Source: Planctomycetota bacterium
GTDB taxonomy: Bacteria; Planctomycetota; Planctomycetia; Pirellulales; Pirellulaceae
Assembly (NCBI GenBank): GCA_016872775.1
Contig: VGZA01000012.1
Coordinates: 1-64,000 of the forward strand
Length of the DNA: 64,000 bases
Direction: 5' to 3'
Shown: positions 34,741 to 43,260 of the stretch, piece by piece
How positions within the stretch are numbered: position 1 is the stretch's first letter
Layout: each line of letters starts with the position of its first letter
The notes under the pieces: model-generated
The model's database searches: none
What the model saw: only the letters and a program-made list of their open reading frames with translations
Told to the model about the DNA's origin: nothing
Translations under genes and position numbers: made by a program

Positions 34741-35408
34741 CACCCGCGTCGACTACCAGGACTTCGCCGCCTATCTGGAAATGGCGCGAAGTGACTGTTT
34801 CTCCTGGTTCGCGGAAGTTCCGTTTCGAATGTTGAACCCGGACCTGCTGGACAACACCGCCGGTCTCTCGGACGTCAATTTCGGAATCAAATACGCTGAT
34901 CGCGACACCTGATCAGTACCTCACCTTTCAATTTCGTGTCTATGCACCGTCCGGTGACGCCGATCGTGGTCTCGGTACGGCCCACTTCAGCCTGGAACCG
35001 TCGCTGCTGTACTGGAGCCGCTGGAGCGACCGCGTGACCTTGCAGGCGGAACTGCGTAAATGGGCCTCGCTGTCCGACTCGATCAATCCACAGAACGGGG
35101 AGAAATTCTCCGGTAATGTCATTCGCTACGGTGTCGGATTAGGCTACGACTTGATTCCTTCCGACGATGTAAGCTGCTGCCGTCGGTTGACCGCGGTCAC
35201 CGAATTCGTTGGCTGGGCCATTCGAGGCGGCTACGTGACAACCGCCGGCGGCCCGGTGAGCACTTCGGGCGATTCGATACTTAACGTCAAGGTTGGAGCC
35301 CGGTATACTTTGGGCGTGAGCAGCCTGTACGCCGGTTATGGACACGCCCTGACCAGCGATGTCTGGTACCAGGACATTTTCCGGCTCGAATGGCGTCGCT
35401 CGTTCTGA
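34741..35408 (+). pseudogene. Outer-membrane-like protein, 5'-truncated and frameshifted
   Basis: The plus strand gives RVDYQDFAAYLEMA, FAEVPFRMLNPDLL, LSDVNFGIKYA, then after a +1 shift at about 34,898 ATPDQYLTFQFRVYAPSGDA, LGTAHFSLEPSLLYWSR, VGLGYDL and SLYAGYGHALTSDVW, ending in RLEWRRSF. This is the alternating pattern of a planctomycete beta-barrel or transporter-like outer-membrane protein. It lacks a signal peptide and start codon, and its first frame stops at TGA 34,910-34,912. Both defects mark a pseudogene. Confidence 0.7.
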
Positions 35409-35578
35409 CATCAATTCGATCCGAGATCAACGTGACCATGGTCGATGCACCGACGAGGCTCAGGGGTTGCTGCGAAACTGCGCCTCGAGATCATCGGCCA
35501 CCAACCAGCGCTGCTTGGCGCGTAATGCGAACAAACTCGAATTGGTCCTCGGGTTGTTCTTCGAGCAAGGCCGGCATG

Positions 35579-36718
35579 ATGCTGCGAATGGCAGCCCTGT
35601 TTCTTGTGTCCACGCTGCTCGAAGCCACCTCCGTCACGGCGGTGGAACCAGCGGCCACCGCCGGTTCGGACGGCCTGTCGAAGCGTATTCAAGAATGCAT
35701 CGACCGCCATCCGGGAGTCGCCGCCATCGCGCTGCGGCACGTTGAATCGGGGTTCGCCTTTTCCCACCGAGGCGATGAACCAATGCCGACCGCCAGCCTG
35801 ATCAAACTTGCCGTGATGATTGAGGCGTACCGTCAGGCGGAAGAGAAGAAGCTCGATCTGCAGACAATGATTCGCCTGCGCGACGAAGATAGGGTGCCAG
35901 GCTCGGGAATCCTCACTGCCCATTTTTCCGAAGGGGCGACGTTTTCCTTGCGCGATTATCTACATTTGATGATCGCTTTTTCCGACAACACGGCAACGAA
36001 TGTCGTGATCGATGCGATCGGATTGAACAGCACCGCCGAGACGATGCATTCCCTGGGCTGGCCGAATACGAAGCTGCACTCCAAAGTTTTCCGCCGCGAC
36101 ACGACGTTGTTTCCGGAACGCAGCAGGCAGTTCGGGTTGGGCAGCACGACGGCACACGAAATGCGCGAGATCCTGCAGCGACTTCACAATCGCGAACTGG
36201 TATCGCCCGTGGCCAGCGAAGCGATGCTGGCCCACCTGCACAAGTGCGAGGATCGCTCCACATTCCGTCGCGATATTCCTCGTTCGACGACTGTCGCCCA
36301 TAAGACCGGCGCTGTCACCGGTGTGCGAACCGATGCCGGATTGATCGAGTTGCCCGGCAGCCACATCATTCTGTGCGTATTGACGAAGGACAATCCACCG
36401 CCCGCTGCGGGACTGCCGGACGCAGGAGAATCGCTTTGCGCCGAGATCGCCAGACTCGCGGTCGATGCCTTCCCCGCCTCAACCGATAAGTCCGACAGGA
36501 CTGTCCCCCGGCTGCAGGAAGGCGATTCGGGCGAAGAAGTCCGGCGTGTCCAGCAACGCTTGAACAAGGTGCTGAATCCGCGTCCGGAATTGGCGGTGGA
36601 CGGCGAGTTCGGACCGATGACCCGCGCGGCGGTCGAACGATTTCAGAAACAAGCCGGCCTGCCGGCGACGGGCGCCGTGGATGGGCCAACACGGGAGAAG
36701 CTGTTGGAGAACCGCTGA
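35579..36718 (+). CDS. Class A beta-lactamase-like serine hydrolase with peptidoglycan-binding domain
   Basis: 379 residues from the ATG at 35,579 (35,576 is equally possible), giving a signal peptide (MAALFLVSTLLEATSVTA). The penicillin-recognising fold is complete: Ser73 in TASLIKLAVM (SxxK), SDN in MIAFSDNTATN, and KTG in VAHKTGAVTG. The last 70 residues form a PG_binding_1 domain (LQEGDSGEEVRRVQQRLNK, VDGEFGPMTRAAVERFQKQA). It could be a beta-lactamase anchored to the wall or, as likely, an endogenous cell-wall hydrolase; the Glu166 region was not resolved by eye. Confidence 0.85.
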   Translation: MLRMAALFLVSTLLEATSVTAVEPAATAGSDGLSKRIQECIDRHPGVAAIALRHVESGFAFSHRGDEPMPTASLIKLAVMIEAYRQAEEKKLDLQTMIRLRDEDRVPGSGILTAHFSEGATFSLRDYLHLMIAFSDNTATNVVIDAIGLNSTAETMHSLGWPNTKLHSKVFRRDTTLFPERSRQFGLGSTTAHEMREILQRLHNRELVSPVASEAMLAHLHKCEDRSTFRRDIPRSTTVAHKTGAVTGVRTDAGLIELPGSHIILCVLTKDNPPPAAGLPDAGESLCAEIARLAVDAFPASTDKSDRTVPRLQEGDSGEEVRRVQQRLNKVLNPRPELAVDGEFGPMTRAAVERFQKQAGLPATGAVDGPTREKLLENR

Positions 36719-36797
36719 AGCTTACTGCATACTGGCACGATCCGCTTGAAGGCAGCATAATGCACCAGACAAATCCCCAGAAATTGGAGACTCAACG

Positions 36798-37703
36798 GTG
36801 TCACTGCCTCATTCCCTTTCGCGTTGTGTCTTCTGCCTGACCGCCTGTTTGACTTTGACGATCGCTGGTGTTTTTTCGATCGCGCGGGCCCAAGATCCCA
36901 AAGCACAGGATTCCAAGAGACAACGATCCACCGAGCAGAATGCCAGGCCGATCCGCGCGCTCCTGGTCCTGGGCGGCTGTTGCCACGATTACAAAGAACA
37001 GCAGACGCTGCTCACCAAAGGCATCTCGGCCCGCATCAACGTCCAATGGACGATCGCCTACGACCCAGACACCGGCACCAGGCACCTCAACCCTTGGTAC
37101 GAAAAAGAGAACTGGGCGAAGGGCTTCGATGTGGTCGTGCACGACGAATGTTGTTCCGACGTGAACGACCTGAAAACGGTCGAGAAAATCTTGAAGCCGC
37201 ATCGCGACGGGCTGCCGGCGGTGTTGCTGCATTGTGGAATTCACAGTTATCGCACCGAAGGATACCCGGACCGCACCCTTTGGTTTGATTTCACCGGCCT
37301 CGCCAGCACCGGCCATGGACCGCAAGTTCCGATCCAGATCACGTACCTGGATGACGGCCATCCGATCACGCACGGGTTGAAAGGCTGGAAGACGCAGAAC
37401 GAGGAACTTTACAACAACTTCGCCGGCCGGTTGATGGACACCGCCCAGCCCCTGGCGACCGGCAAGCAAGTCTACAAGGACAAAAACGGTACCGACGTTA
37501 CGGCCGAGGCGATCTGCGTCTGGACCAATAAATACAACGACAAGACCAAAGTGTTCGCCACGACACTCGGCCATAACAACGCCACAGTCGCCGATGACCG
37601 TTATCTCGATCTGGTCGCCCGCGGCCTGCTGTGGTCCGTCGGTAAACTCGATGATGACGCCTATTTTCGACCGGCGGACCGAGTGCTGATCGATGGAAAA
37701 TGA
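36798..37703 (+). CDS. ThuA domain protein, secreted
   Basis: 301 residues from a GTG with GGAGA upstream. A signal peptide (CLTACLTLTIAGVFSIARA) precedes a ThuA-like glutamine-amidotransferase-fold domain: RALLVLGGCCHDYKEQQTLL, FDVVVHDECCSDVNDL, AVLLHCGIHSYR and VFATTLGHNNATV. ThuA proteins act in trehalose or related disaccharide use; in planctomycetes they cluster with sugar dehydrogenases and isomerases. Its last codons overlap the reading frame of the next gene, which is an isomerase-like protein. Confidence 0.86.
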   Translation: MSLPHSLSRCVFCLTACLTLTIAGVFSIARAQDPKAQDSKRQRSTEQNARPIRALLVLGGCCHDYKEQQTLLTKGISARINVQWTIAYDPDTGTRHLNPWYEKENWAKGFDVVVHDECCSDVNDLKTVEKILKPHRDGLPAVLLHCGIHSYRTEGYPDRTLWFDFTGLASTGHGPQVPIQITYLDDGHPITHGLKGWKTQNEELYNNFAGRLMDTAQPLATGKQVYKDKNGTDVTAEAICVWTNKYNDKTKVFATTLGHNNATVADDRYLDLVARGLLWSVGKLDDDAYFRPADRVLIDGK

Positions 37704-37737
37704 GCGCAACAGCTCGAACGATTTGCGGAGCAATGAC

Positions 37738-38667
37738 ATGTCGTTGACTCGCCGGGAGATTCTCAAGTCCGCTGTTGTCGCCGGATCTGCGGCAACTGTT
37801 CTGCCAACAGGAACCAGTCTCATGCATGCCGAAGAAAGCAAGCTCAAAGGTCGCATCAAACATTCGGTCGTTTTCTGGTGCTTCAATATCGCCGGCGAGA
37901 AATGGGACATCGATCGAACCTGTTCGGTTGCCCGAAGCCTGGGCTGCAAGTCGGTGGAGATTTGCGGGCCGGCCGAGTGGCCGACGCTGAAGAAGTACGG
38001 ACTGACGTGCGCCCTGGCATCCAACGGCATGCCGGGCGCACCGTTCATGAAGGGCCTGAACAACCTTCGCTATCACGATGAAGTGATCGCGACGACGACG
38101 AAAATGGTCGACGACTGCCATGCCGCCGGCTTCCCCGCGGTGATCGCGTTCACGGGCTATAAGTGGCGGGACGCCGAGGACCCGAAAAGCGGCGAGATCA
38201 GCCTGGAAGAAGGCGCCGCCAACTGCGTCGCCGGATTGAAGAAACTCGCGCTGAACGCCGAAAAGAAAAACGTCACCATCTGCCTGGAACACCTCAACAC
38301 GCGCGACGACAGCCATCCGATGAAGGGCCATCCCGGATACCAGGGTGATGACATCGATTATGTCGCGGACATTGTCCGCAAGGTCGGTTCACCGCGCATC
38401 AAGCTGCTGTTTGACATCTACCATGTGCAGATCATGAACGGCGACATCATTCGACGGATCGAGGCATGCAAAGACGTGATCGGTCACATTCACACGGCCG
38501 GGAATCCCGGCCGCGCGGAAATGGACGACAAACAGGAGATCAACTACCCGCCGATCATGCGCAAGCTGGCCGAAATCGGGTACGGAGGCTACGTGGGCCA
38601 CGAGTTCATTCCGACCCGTAACCCGCTCGCCGGGTTGCGCGAAGCCGTGCAGCTCTGCGACGTCTGA
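37738..38667 (+). CDS. Hydroxypyruvate isomerase-like TIM-barrel protein, Tat-exported
   Basis: 309 residues from the ATG with GGAG 8 nt upstream. A Tat signal (LTRREILKSAVVAGSAATVL) precedes an AP-endonuclease-2/xylose-isomerase-like barrel: CSVARSLGCKSVEICGP, NVTICLEHLNTRDDSHPMKG with a metal Glu, LLFDIYHVQIMNGD with metal Asp and His, and GYVGHEFIP. These signatures match the hydroxypyruvate isomerase family, though export to the periplasm suggests a different sugar. It follows ThuA by 34 nt and is probably co-transcribed. Confidence 0.87.
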   Translation: MSLTRREILKSAVVAGSAATVLPTGTSLMHAEESKLKGRIKHSVVFWCFNIAGEKWDIDRTCSVARSLGCKSVEICGPAEWPTLKKYGLTCALASNGMPGAPFMKGLNNLRYHDEVIATTTKMVDDCHAAGFPAVIAFTGYKWRDAEDPKSGEISLEEGAANCVAGLKKLALNAEKKNVTICLEHLNTRDDSHPMKGHPGYQGDDIDYVADIVRKVGSPRIKLLFDIYHVQIMNGDIIRRIEACKDVIGHIHTAGNPGRAEMDDKQEINYPPIMRKLAEIGYGGYVGHEFIPTRNPLAGLREAVQLCDV

Positions 38668-38704
38668 TTGGCAGGTTGTTGGTCGCCGTCGTCCACGGAA
38701 GCGT

Positions 38705-39046
38705 TCAGCCCTTCACGCGGTAACCGCGGCTGCTGAGGATTTCGCGGATGCGATCCAGCTGTTCGCCTTGAATTTCCAGGCAATCGTCTTTAATCGTTCC
38801 GCCCGCGCCGCAATCGGACTTGAGGCGACTCAACAATTCGAGCAGGTCGTTCGCTTCCGGTGCCAACCCGCGGATGACAGTCACAATTTTTCCCTTTTTA
38901 CGTTTCTCGACCGACAACTTCGCCAGTTGCTTTTCGGGCGGAATCCAACTGGCTGCGGGAGGCGTACAGGTGCATTGCGATTCCAGCTCTCCGCATCGTT
39001 CGCATCGCGGAGGTCGATCAAAAGGCGTACCAGCAAATAATCGCAT
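38705..39046 (-). CDS. SUI1/YciH-type translation factor
   Basis: 113 residues. The eIF1/SUI1 fold is clear: KRKKGKIVTVIRGLAPEAND, then LKSDCGAGGTIKDDCLEIQG and IREILSSRGYRVKG. A Cys-rich N-terminal zinc-like knuckle (CERCGELESQCTC) precedes it, as in many bacterial YciH proteins. YciH modulates start-codon selection and initiation, mostly under stress. It is a single gene facing the isomerase gene. Confidence 0.88.
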   Translation of the reverse strand: MRLFAGTPFDRPPRCERCGELESQCTCTPPAASWIPPEKQLAKLSVEKRKKGKIVTVIRGLAPEANDLLELLSRLKSDCGAGGTIKDDCLEIQGEQLDRIREILSSRGYRVKG

Positions 39047-39100
39047 TGAAGTACTTACTCCCGCTCAACCATAAGCAGCTCCCATCGCCCCCCCCGGTTC

Positions 39101-39141
39101 CCGCATTTTCCATTTTCCATTTTCCATAACCCGTAACCCAT
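39101..39141. repeat. TTCCAT/CCGTAACCCA repeat
   Basis: Three ATTTTCC units are followed by CATAACCCGTAACCCATTC. The 10-mer CCGTAACCCA recurs at 48,541-48,550. It lies between the SUI1 gene and the gene downstream of 39,142, both on the minus strand. Confidence 0.55.
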
Positions 39142-39525
39142 TCACTCCTCTTTCCGCAGCGCGTCGCGCACGAATTCGCGGCGTGCGACAAGGTGCTGCC
39201 GCAGTGCATCGCAGACTTGCAGTAGCTGTGCCGACGCCGCCTGCTCGTCACCGCCACGCAGCCTGGCTCGCAAACGGACTTCCGGTTCCAATGCGACTTG
39301 CATCTGTTCGATCTTGGGAAACATCGCCTCTTCCGTGAAAAACGGATCGGTCATTTCTGTCAGTCGTTTTTTGAATCGGGCGTAGAATTCCCGGTGCGCC
39401 AGCAGCGGGCGGGACAAGTCGCCGCCATCCCGCCACCAGAACGGGCGTCCAATGCCGAACCGGGGAAACCCATCGCCGACCCAGTGTTGCCCGACGTTGC
39501 GAATGACGCGTCGGATCGATTTCAT
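39142..39525 (-). CDS. Short protein resembling a CotH C-terminus
   Basis: 127 residues. It reads as helix throughout: LSRPLLAHREFYARFKKRLT, EMTDPFFTEEAMFPKIEQMQ, ALEPEVRLRARLRGG. This is the style of the C-terminal lobe of CotH-family kinases (compare the full copy at 5,862-7,271), without any of the catalytic part. It may be a remnant of a larger gene or a distinct small protein. There is no signal peptide. Confidence 0.5.
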   Translation of the reverse strand: MKSIRRVIRNVGQHWVGDGFPRFGIGRPFWWRDGGDLSRPLLAHREFYARFKKRLTEMTDPFFTEEAMFPKIEQMQVALEPEVRLRARLRGGDEQAASAQLLQVCDALRQHLVARREFVRDALRKEE

Positions 39526-39805
39526 ACGTTAACTCCCTGCGGCGCCCGCCTTGGAGGAATCCAAGGGAGCATTTGTTTTCCAATGAGATTTAGTTCCGCT
39601 GATCATGACCGCTTCGAGACGATTCGTCGAGCAGCAAGCCGCTGAGGGCCTTTTCGATCATCTCTTTTCGTGCCAGACCGGTGCGCCACAAGCACTTCGT
39701 GGTGGAAAATTCCTTGCATCAGCCCAGATGATTGCCGCTGGCTCGACGGGTGTGTATCCTGGCAGTGCGTTGAATTCCCAGAAATTGGCGATCCGGAGCG
39801 GGACC

Positions 39806-41113
39806 ATGACGGCAAGCAGAAACCACTTTCTCATTGCGATCGTGGCTGCGTTATCTCTGAACAGCAGCGATCGATTGGCTTATGGAGAGCGGCCCAGCAA
39901 CTGGACGTCGTGGCGGGGGCAACGAGCGACGGGCAGCACCGAGGCTGGCAGTTACCCGCACAAGTTTGACGCGACGGATTATCAATGGCGGGCGGAACTG
40001 CCCGGCAAGGGTTGCTCGACACCGATCGTGCTCGACGAACAGATCTATCTCACGGCATCCGCCGACGGAAACGATGCCTTGCTCTGCTTCGATTTTTCGG
40101 GCGCCGAAAAATGGCGCACCGTGTTCGGCAAGGAAGACCCGGGAAAACACCGCAACGGCTCGGGCAGCAATGCTTCACCGGTGACCGACGGCAAGGCGGT
40201 GTTCGTCTATTACAAGAGTGGCACGCTGGCCGCGGTGGAACTCGACGGCAAAACGCGCTGGAAGACCGACCTCGTCGAACGATTTGGCCGCGATACGTTG
40301 TTCTGGGACCATGGCACATCGCCGGTACTCACCGAACGACACGTCATCATGGCCCGCATGCATGCCGGCGAATCATGGCTGGCGGCGTTCGACAAGGAAT
40401 CGGGGGAGATCGCCTGGAAGGTGCCCCGCAACTATAAGACACCCACCGAGTGCGATCATGGTTATTCCACGCCGCTGGTGATCGAATATCAGGGCCAGAG
40501 CGCAATCCTGATCTGGGGTGCCGAACACCTGACGATTCACAATGCGCGGGATGGCCAGGTCGTCTGGTCCTGCGGCAACTTCAATCCCGACGCCAACAAG
40601 CTCTGGCCCGCGATCGCGACACCCGTCATCGTCGGCGATACCGCCGTGATTGCCTACGGACGCAACGATCGTGGAGTTCCACGCCTGCACGGGATACGAT
40701 TGAGTGGAACTGGCGATGTCACGGCCACCAACCATATCTGGATGCGCGACGACGTCGGCACCTTCGTCCCTTCGCCCGCCGTCTATAACGGAAATGTGAT
40801 CCTGGTGCGCGACCGCGGTGAAGTCGAGTGTATCGATCCGGCCAGCGGCAAGAATGTCTGGCAGGGCGCGTTTCCCAAACATCGCACCAACTTCTATGCC
40901 TCGCCGCTGATCGCCGGAGGAAAGCTGTACGCCGCACGGGAAGATGGCACGGTGTTCGTGGCCCGAATTGCCGGCGACAAAATGGAACTGCTCGCGGAAA
41001 ACGACATGCAGGAACCGGTCATCGGCTCTCCCGTGCCGGCCGGCAATCGAATTCTCATCCGCGGCGAAAAACACCTGTTTTGCATCGCGTCCGCCAGCGG
41101 CAGCGGCAGCTGA
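39806..41113 (+). CDS. Secreted PQQ-like beta-propeller protein
   Basis: 435 residues from the ATG with GGAGCGGG just upstream; the 280 bases before it hold no gene I can support. A signal peptide (HFLIAIVAALSLNSSDRLAYG) leads into WxxWRG (WTSWRGQRATGS) and PQQ/WD40-like blades: DYQWRAELPGKGCSTPIVLD, GALECFDF-type strands, GESWLAAFDKESGEIAWKVP, GEVECIDPASGKNVWQG, and ASPLIAGGKLYAAREDGTVF. Such planctomycete proteins are thought to be periplasmic; no PQQ-binding residues are proven here, so it may be a structural propeller. Confidence 0.85.
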   Translation: MTASRNHFLIAIVAALSLNSSDRLAYGERPSNWTSWRGQRATGSTEAGSYPHKFDATDYQWRAELPGKGCSTPIVLDEQIYLTASADGNDALLCFDFSGAEKWRTVFGKEDPGKHRNGSGSNASPVTDGKAVFVYYKSGTLAAVELDGKTRWKTDLVERFGRDTLFWDHGTSPVLTERHVIMARMHAGESWLAAFDKESGEIAWKVPRNYKTPTECDHGYSTPLVIEYQGQSAILIWGAEHLTIHNARDGQVVWSCGNFNPDANKLWPAIATPVIVGDTAVIAYGRNDRGVPRLHGIRLSGTGDVTATNHIWMRDDVGTFVPSPAVYNGNVILVRDRGEVECIDPASGKNVWQGAFPKHRTNFYASPLIAGGKLYAAREDGTVFVARIAGDKMELLAENDMQEPVIGSPVPAGNRILIRGEKHLFCIASASGSGS

Positions 41114-41275
41114 CCGTCGCCGCGAGCCCGACACACGGTACCAGTTATCGCATCGTTTTACGTTGTTGCCGCCCACCCGCGCCACGAGGGAAACGAACTG
41201 GTGCTCCAACAGCTTCAAGAACAGCCGCCCAAAGAATTCAAGAAGCCGCCGTTCCCAATCCGCGTCCGCAAGTAA
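41114..41275 (+). other. Open frame after the propeller stop, possible gene remnant
   Basis: In the same frame as the propeller and directly after its TGA, 53 codons remain open. They end in RHEGNELVLQQLQEQPPKEF then KKPPFPIRVRK and TAA. That tail looks protein-like, but no ATG start lies in it; a GTG (VLQQLQEQ) is the only candidate. It may be the end of a lost gene or a very small gene. Confidence 0.25.
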
Positions 41276-41372
41276 TCGCGTCGAGACACGCAACGCGGGG
41301 CGAAGCCCATCGGTGGGCCCCCGCGATCGTGGCCATCCGACGGCAGCCACTGGTCAGATCCTGCGATATTCT

Positions 41373-41687
41373 TTATTCCGCGATCGTCAACGCCGACGCC
41401 GTCGGCAGCACAAAGATCTTGCCGTCGCCCATACGGCCCGTTCGCGCCACTTCGACGATCTTTCGCAGAATCTCCTCCACGCGTTCGTCGTCCACCCACA
41501 TCGCGATCTCTACCTTGGGCAGAAAGATCTGGGAGTACTCGTTCTCACCGTATTGATCCAGGTAGTCCTTCTGCCGGCCGAAGCCTTTGACTTCTCGAAC
41601 GCTGAGCGCCTCCAGCGGCGCCAACTTGAGGCCCTCGAGGACCTTCTCCGCCAGATACGGTTTGACGACCGCGATGATTTCTCTCAT
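41373..41687 (-). CDS. P-II family nitrogen regulator
   Basis: 104 residues. It is P-II-like from MREIIAVVKPYLAEKVLEGL through LSVREVKGFGRQKDYLDQYG and ENEYSQIFLPKVEIAMWV to RTGRMGDGKIFV. The T-loop Tyr equivalent to the GlnB uridylylation site appears present (NEYSQIF), though the loop differs from the usual YRGAEY. P-II proteins sense ATP/ADP and 2-oxoglutarate. No amtB or glnA is adjacent. The ferredoxin gene is 37 nt upstream on the same strand. Confidence 0.9.
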   Translation of the reverse strand: MREIIAVVKPYLAEKVLEGLKLAPLEALSVREVKGFGRQKDYLDQYGENEYSQIFLPKVEIAMWVDDERVEEILRKIVEVARTGRMGDGKIFVLPTASALTIAE

Positions 41688-41724
41688 GCCATCCCGGCCG
41701 TTTGCTGAAACCGTGTAGCCGTTC

Positions 41725-42117
41725 TTAACTGAAGAAGTTCTCGCCGAACAGATTCACTTCCGGGCCGCTCTCGACTTCAATGTCGCCATTGACCTGAGTC
41801 ATGCAGGCCAGCCGCATCGTTGCTTCGTTGCCGAGATACATCAGGCAACAAGGAACCGGGTCAGGGAAAGGCAGCTTGAATTTCATTTTCTCGCGAACGG
41901 TCATCGGGTTGGTGTTTTCCATTCCCTTGACGATATTGACGCGGCAGGTTCCACACATGCCGAACCCGTGGCAATTGACGAACTTGTTCAGCGTTTCGCC
42001 AAAACCGTTAACGCCGCAATTCAGATTAATTCCGGCCTTGGCCGCCTCCGCCCGCAGCCAGGCGCCCTGAGGGACTTCGATTTCCTTCTTCTCTTTGACG
42101 AATTTGACGATCGGCAT
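41725..42117 (-). CDS. 2Fe-2S ferredoxin
   Basis: 130 residues. A plant-type [2Fe-2S] fold is indicated by NCHGFGMCGTCRVNIVKGM and the last cluster Cys in MRLACMTQVNGDIEV; the start MPIVKFVKEKKEIEVPQG gives the first strands. An insert with PDPVPCCLMYLGNEA is unusual between the cluster Cys pairs. It is an electron carrier of unknown partner. The P-II gene follows 37 nt downstream; whether they share a promoter is not certain. Confidence 0.88.
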   Translation of the reverse strand: MPIVKFVKEKKEIEVPQGAWLRAEAAKAGINLNCGVNGFGETLNKFVNCHGFGMCGTCRVNIVKGMENTNPMTVREKMKFKLPFPDPVPCCLMYLGNEATMRLACMTQVNGDIEVESGPEVNLFGENFFS

Positions 42118-42283
42118 GGTTCAGGCACCTTGGGGGAACTCGGCAAATACGGGCCGCGGCAAAGTAAAAAATCTACCGCGCTTTCGATCAACCGATAAGG
42201 GGGTGGCGGATTCCGCGGGCTTTCGCCCGCCAGCCATCTCCCCCCTCGCCGCAAGCGACCCCAAGACCTGCTTTGACAAGGCA

Positions 42284-42733
42284 CTAGCGGGCCGCGGGGA
42301 AAATCACGTCGTCCTGCAAGTGCTTTCGCTGCCGCTTCATAACGTCCAGAAACTTCTCCAGGTTCACCGGTTTGGTGACATAATCGTCCACCCGTAACAC
42401 CTGGCATTTTTCCCGATCGGTGGCGGCGTCCGACGACGTCATGACAATCACCGGGATCGTCGCCAGATCGGGTGTCGACTTCAGTTCCCGTAAGACCTCA
42501 AAACCGTCCTTCGTAGGCAGCAAAAGGTCGAGCAAAATAATGTCGGGCCGAGGGGCGCGGGCAAACACCCCGCTGCGCTTGACAAATTGCAGCGCCTCCT
42601 CCCCATCGAATACCAGTGTCAGGCGGTGCTGCGTCAGTCCCTTCCGCAATGCCGTAATCGTCAGTCGAGCGTCGATCAGACTGTCCTCGATCAACAGGAT
42701 CTCCAGCGGACGCCCTACGGCCGCGATGCTCAT
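42284..42733 (-). CDS. Single-domain response regulator
   Basis: 149 residues from the ATG at 42,733; the frame is open upstream but overlaps the previous gene. It is a stand-alone receiver domain: acidic pocket EDSLIDARL, phospho-acceptor Asp in PDIILLDLLLP, Thr/Ser in VMTSSD and Lys in YVTKPVN. The style matches Rcp1-like response regulators of phytochrome systems and other stand-alone regulators. It lies 44 nt after the hemerythrin-like gene, so an oxygen- or redox-linked signalling pair is plausible. Confidence 0.88.
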   Translation of the reverse strand: MSIAAVGRPLEILLIEDSLIDARLTITALRKGLTQHRLTLVFDGEEALQFVKRSGVFARAPRPDIILLDLLLPTKDGFEVLRELKSTPDLATIPVIVMTSSDAATDREKCQVLRVDDYVTKPVNLEKFLDVMKRQRKHLQDDVIFPAAR

Positions 42734-42777
42734 ATCGGCCTCGATTTCGAAAACTCCGCCGGAACGTGCGACACGGT

Positions 42778-43260
42778 CTATTCGCTGCCACCCAGATCGT
42801 CGTCGTACGCCTGCTGGATCAGTTCGTTCTCGCGAGACTCGTGCTGCCCGAACCGATGGTGAAATCGCATGAACGCTCCCGCCAGCACCACAGTCCAACT
42901 CGGCAACTGCCCCCGATACTGATGCCGTTCCGCCTGCTCCACAATCTGCGAGATCTCCAAATATAATTCCCGATGCTGCGCTCGCAATGACTCCGCCACC
43001 CGTCCAAGCTGCGGCGCGACGAATACCGGATCGTCAAAGTAACCGTACGCCTCCTCCAAAGCGAAATGCAGCGCCAATTGATCCCGCAACTCCGCTAACT
43101 TCGCCACAAACGAAACACCGTCCATCGTGAACGGCACCGGACGCGACAAGATCTGTCGTACCTCCGACAACCGATGGAATAACTCCTGGTTGACTTCTTT
43201 GATCTCCTGCAGAAACGCCGCGTTCACCGTGACCGTCAATGTGGCTGTCGTCGTCGCCAT
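42778..43260 (-). CDS. Hemerythrin-like protein
   Basis: 160 residues from the ATG with GGGAG 9 nt upstream. The helices carry His/Glu in hemerythrin-like spacing: LRDQLALHFALEEAYGYF, SLRAQHRELYLEI, and FMRFHHRFGQHESRENELI. A di-iron site that binds O2 or NO is therefore plausible. It precedes a stand-alone response regulator by 44 nt, and the pair probably forms one operon. Confidence 0.7.
   Translation of the reverse strand: MATTTATLTVTVNAAFLQEIKEVNQELFHRLSEVRQILSRPVPFTMDGVSFVAKLAELRDQLALHFALEEAYGYFDDPVFVAPQLGRVAESLRAQHRELYLEISQIVEQAERHQYRGQLPSWTVVLAGAFMRFHHRFGQHESRENELIQQAYDDDLGGSE

Noticed and set aside
34741-34910. Minus-strand frame extending the 34,559 relic upstream
   Set aside because: This part is exactly opposite a convincing outer-membrane-like protein segment on the plus strand, so it is best seen as an open antisense frame.
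36801-38063. Minus-strand frame of 420 codons
   Set aside because: Antisense to the ThuA and isomerase genes, both of which have clear motifs and signal peptides.
41111-41275. Selenocysteine readthrough at the stop of the propeller gene
   Set aside because: The TGA follows a Gly/Ser tail with no CxxC or UxxC context and no clear hairpin, unlike the ArsC-like gene.
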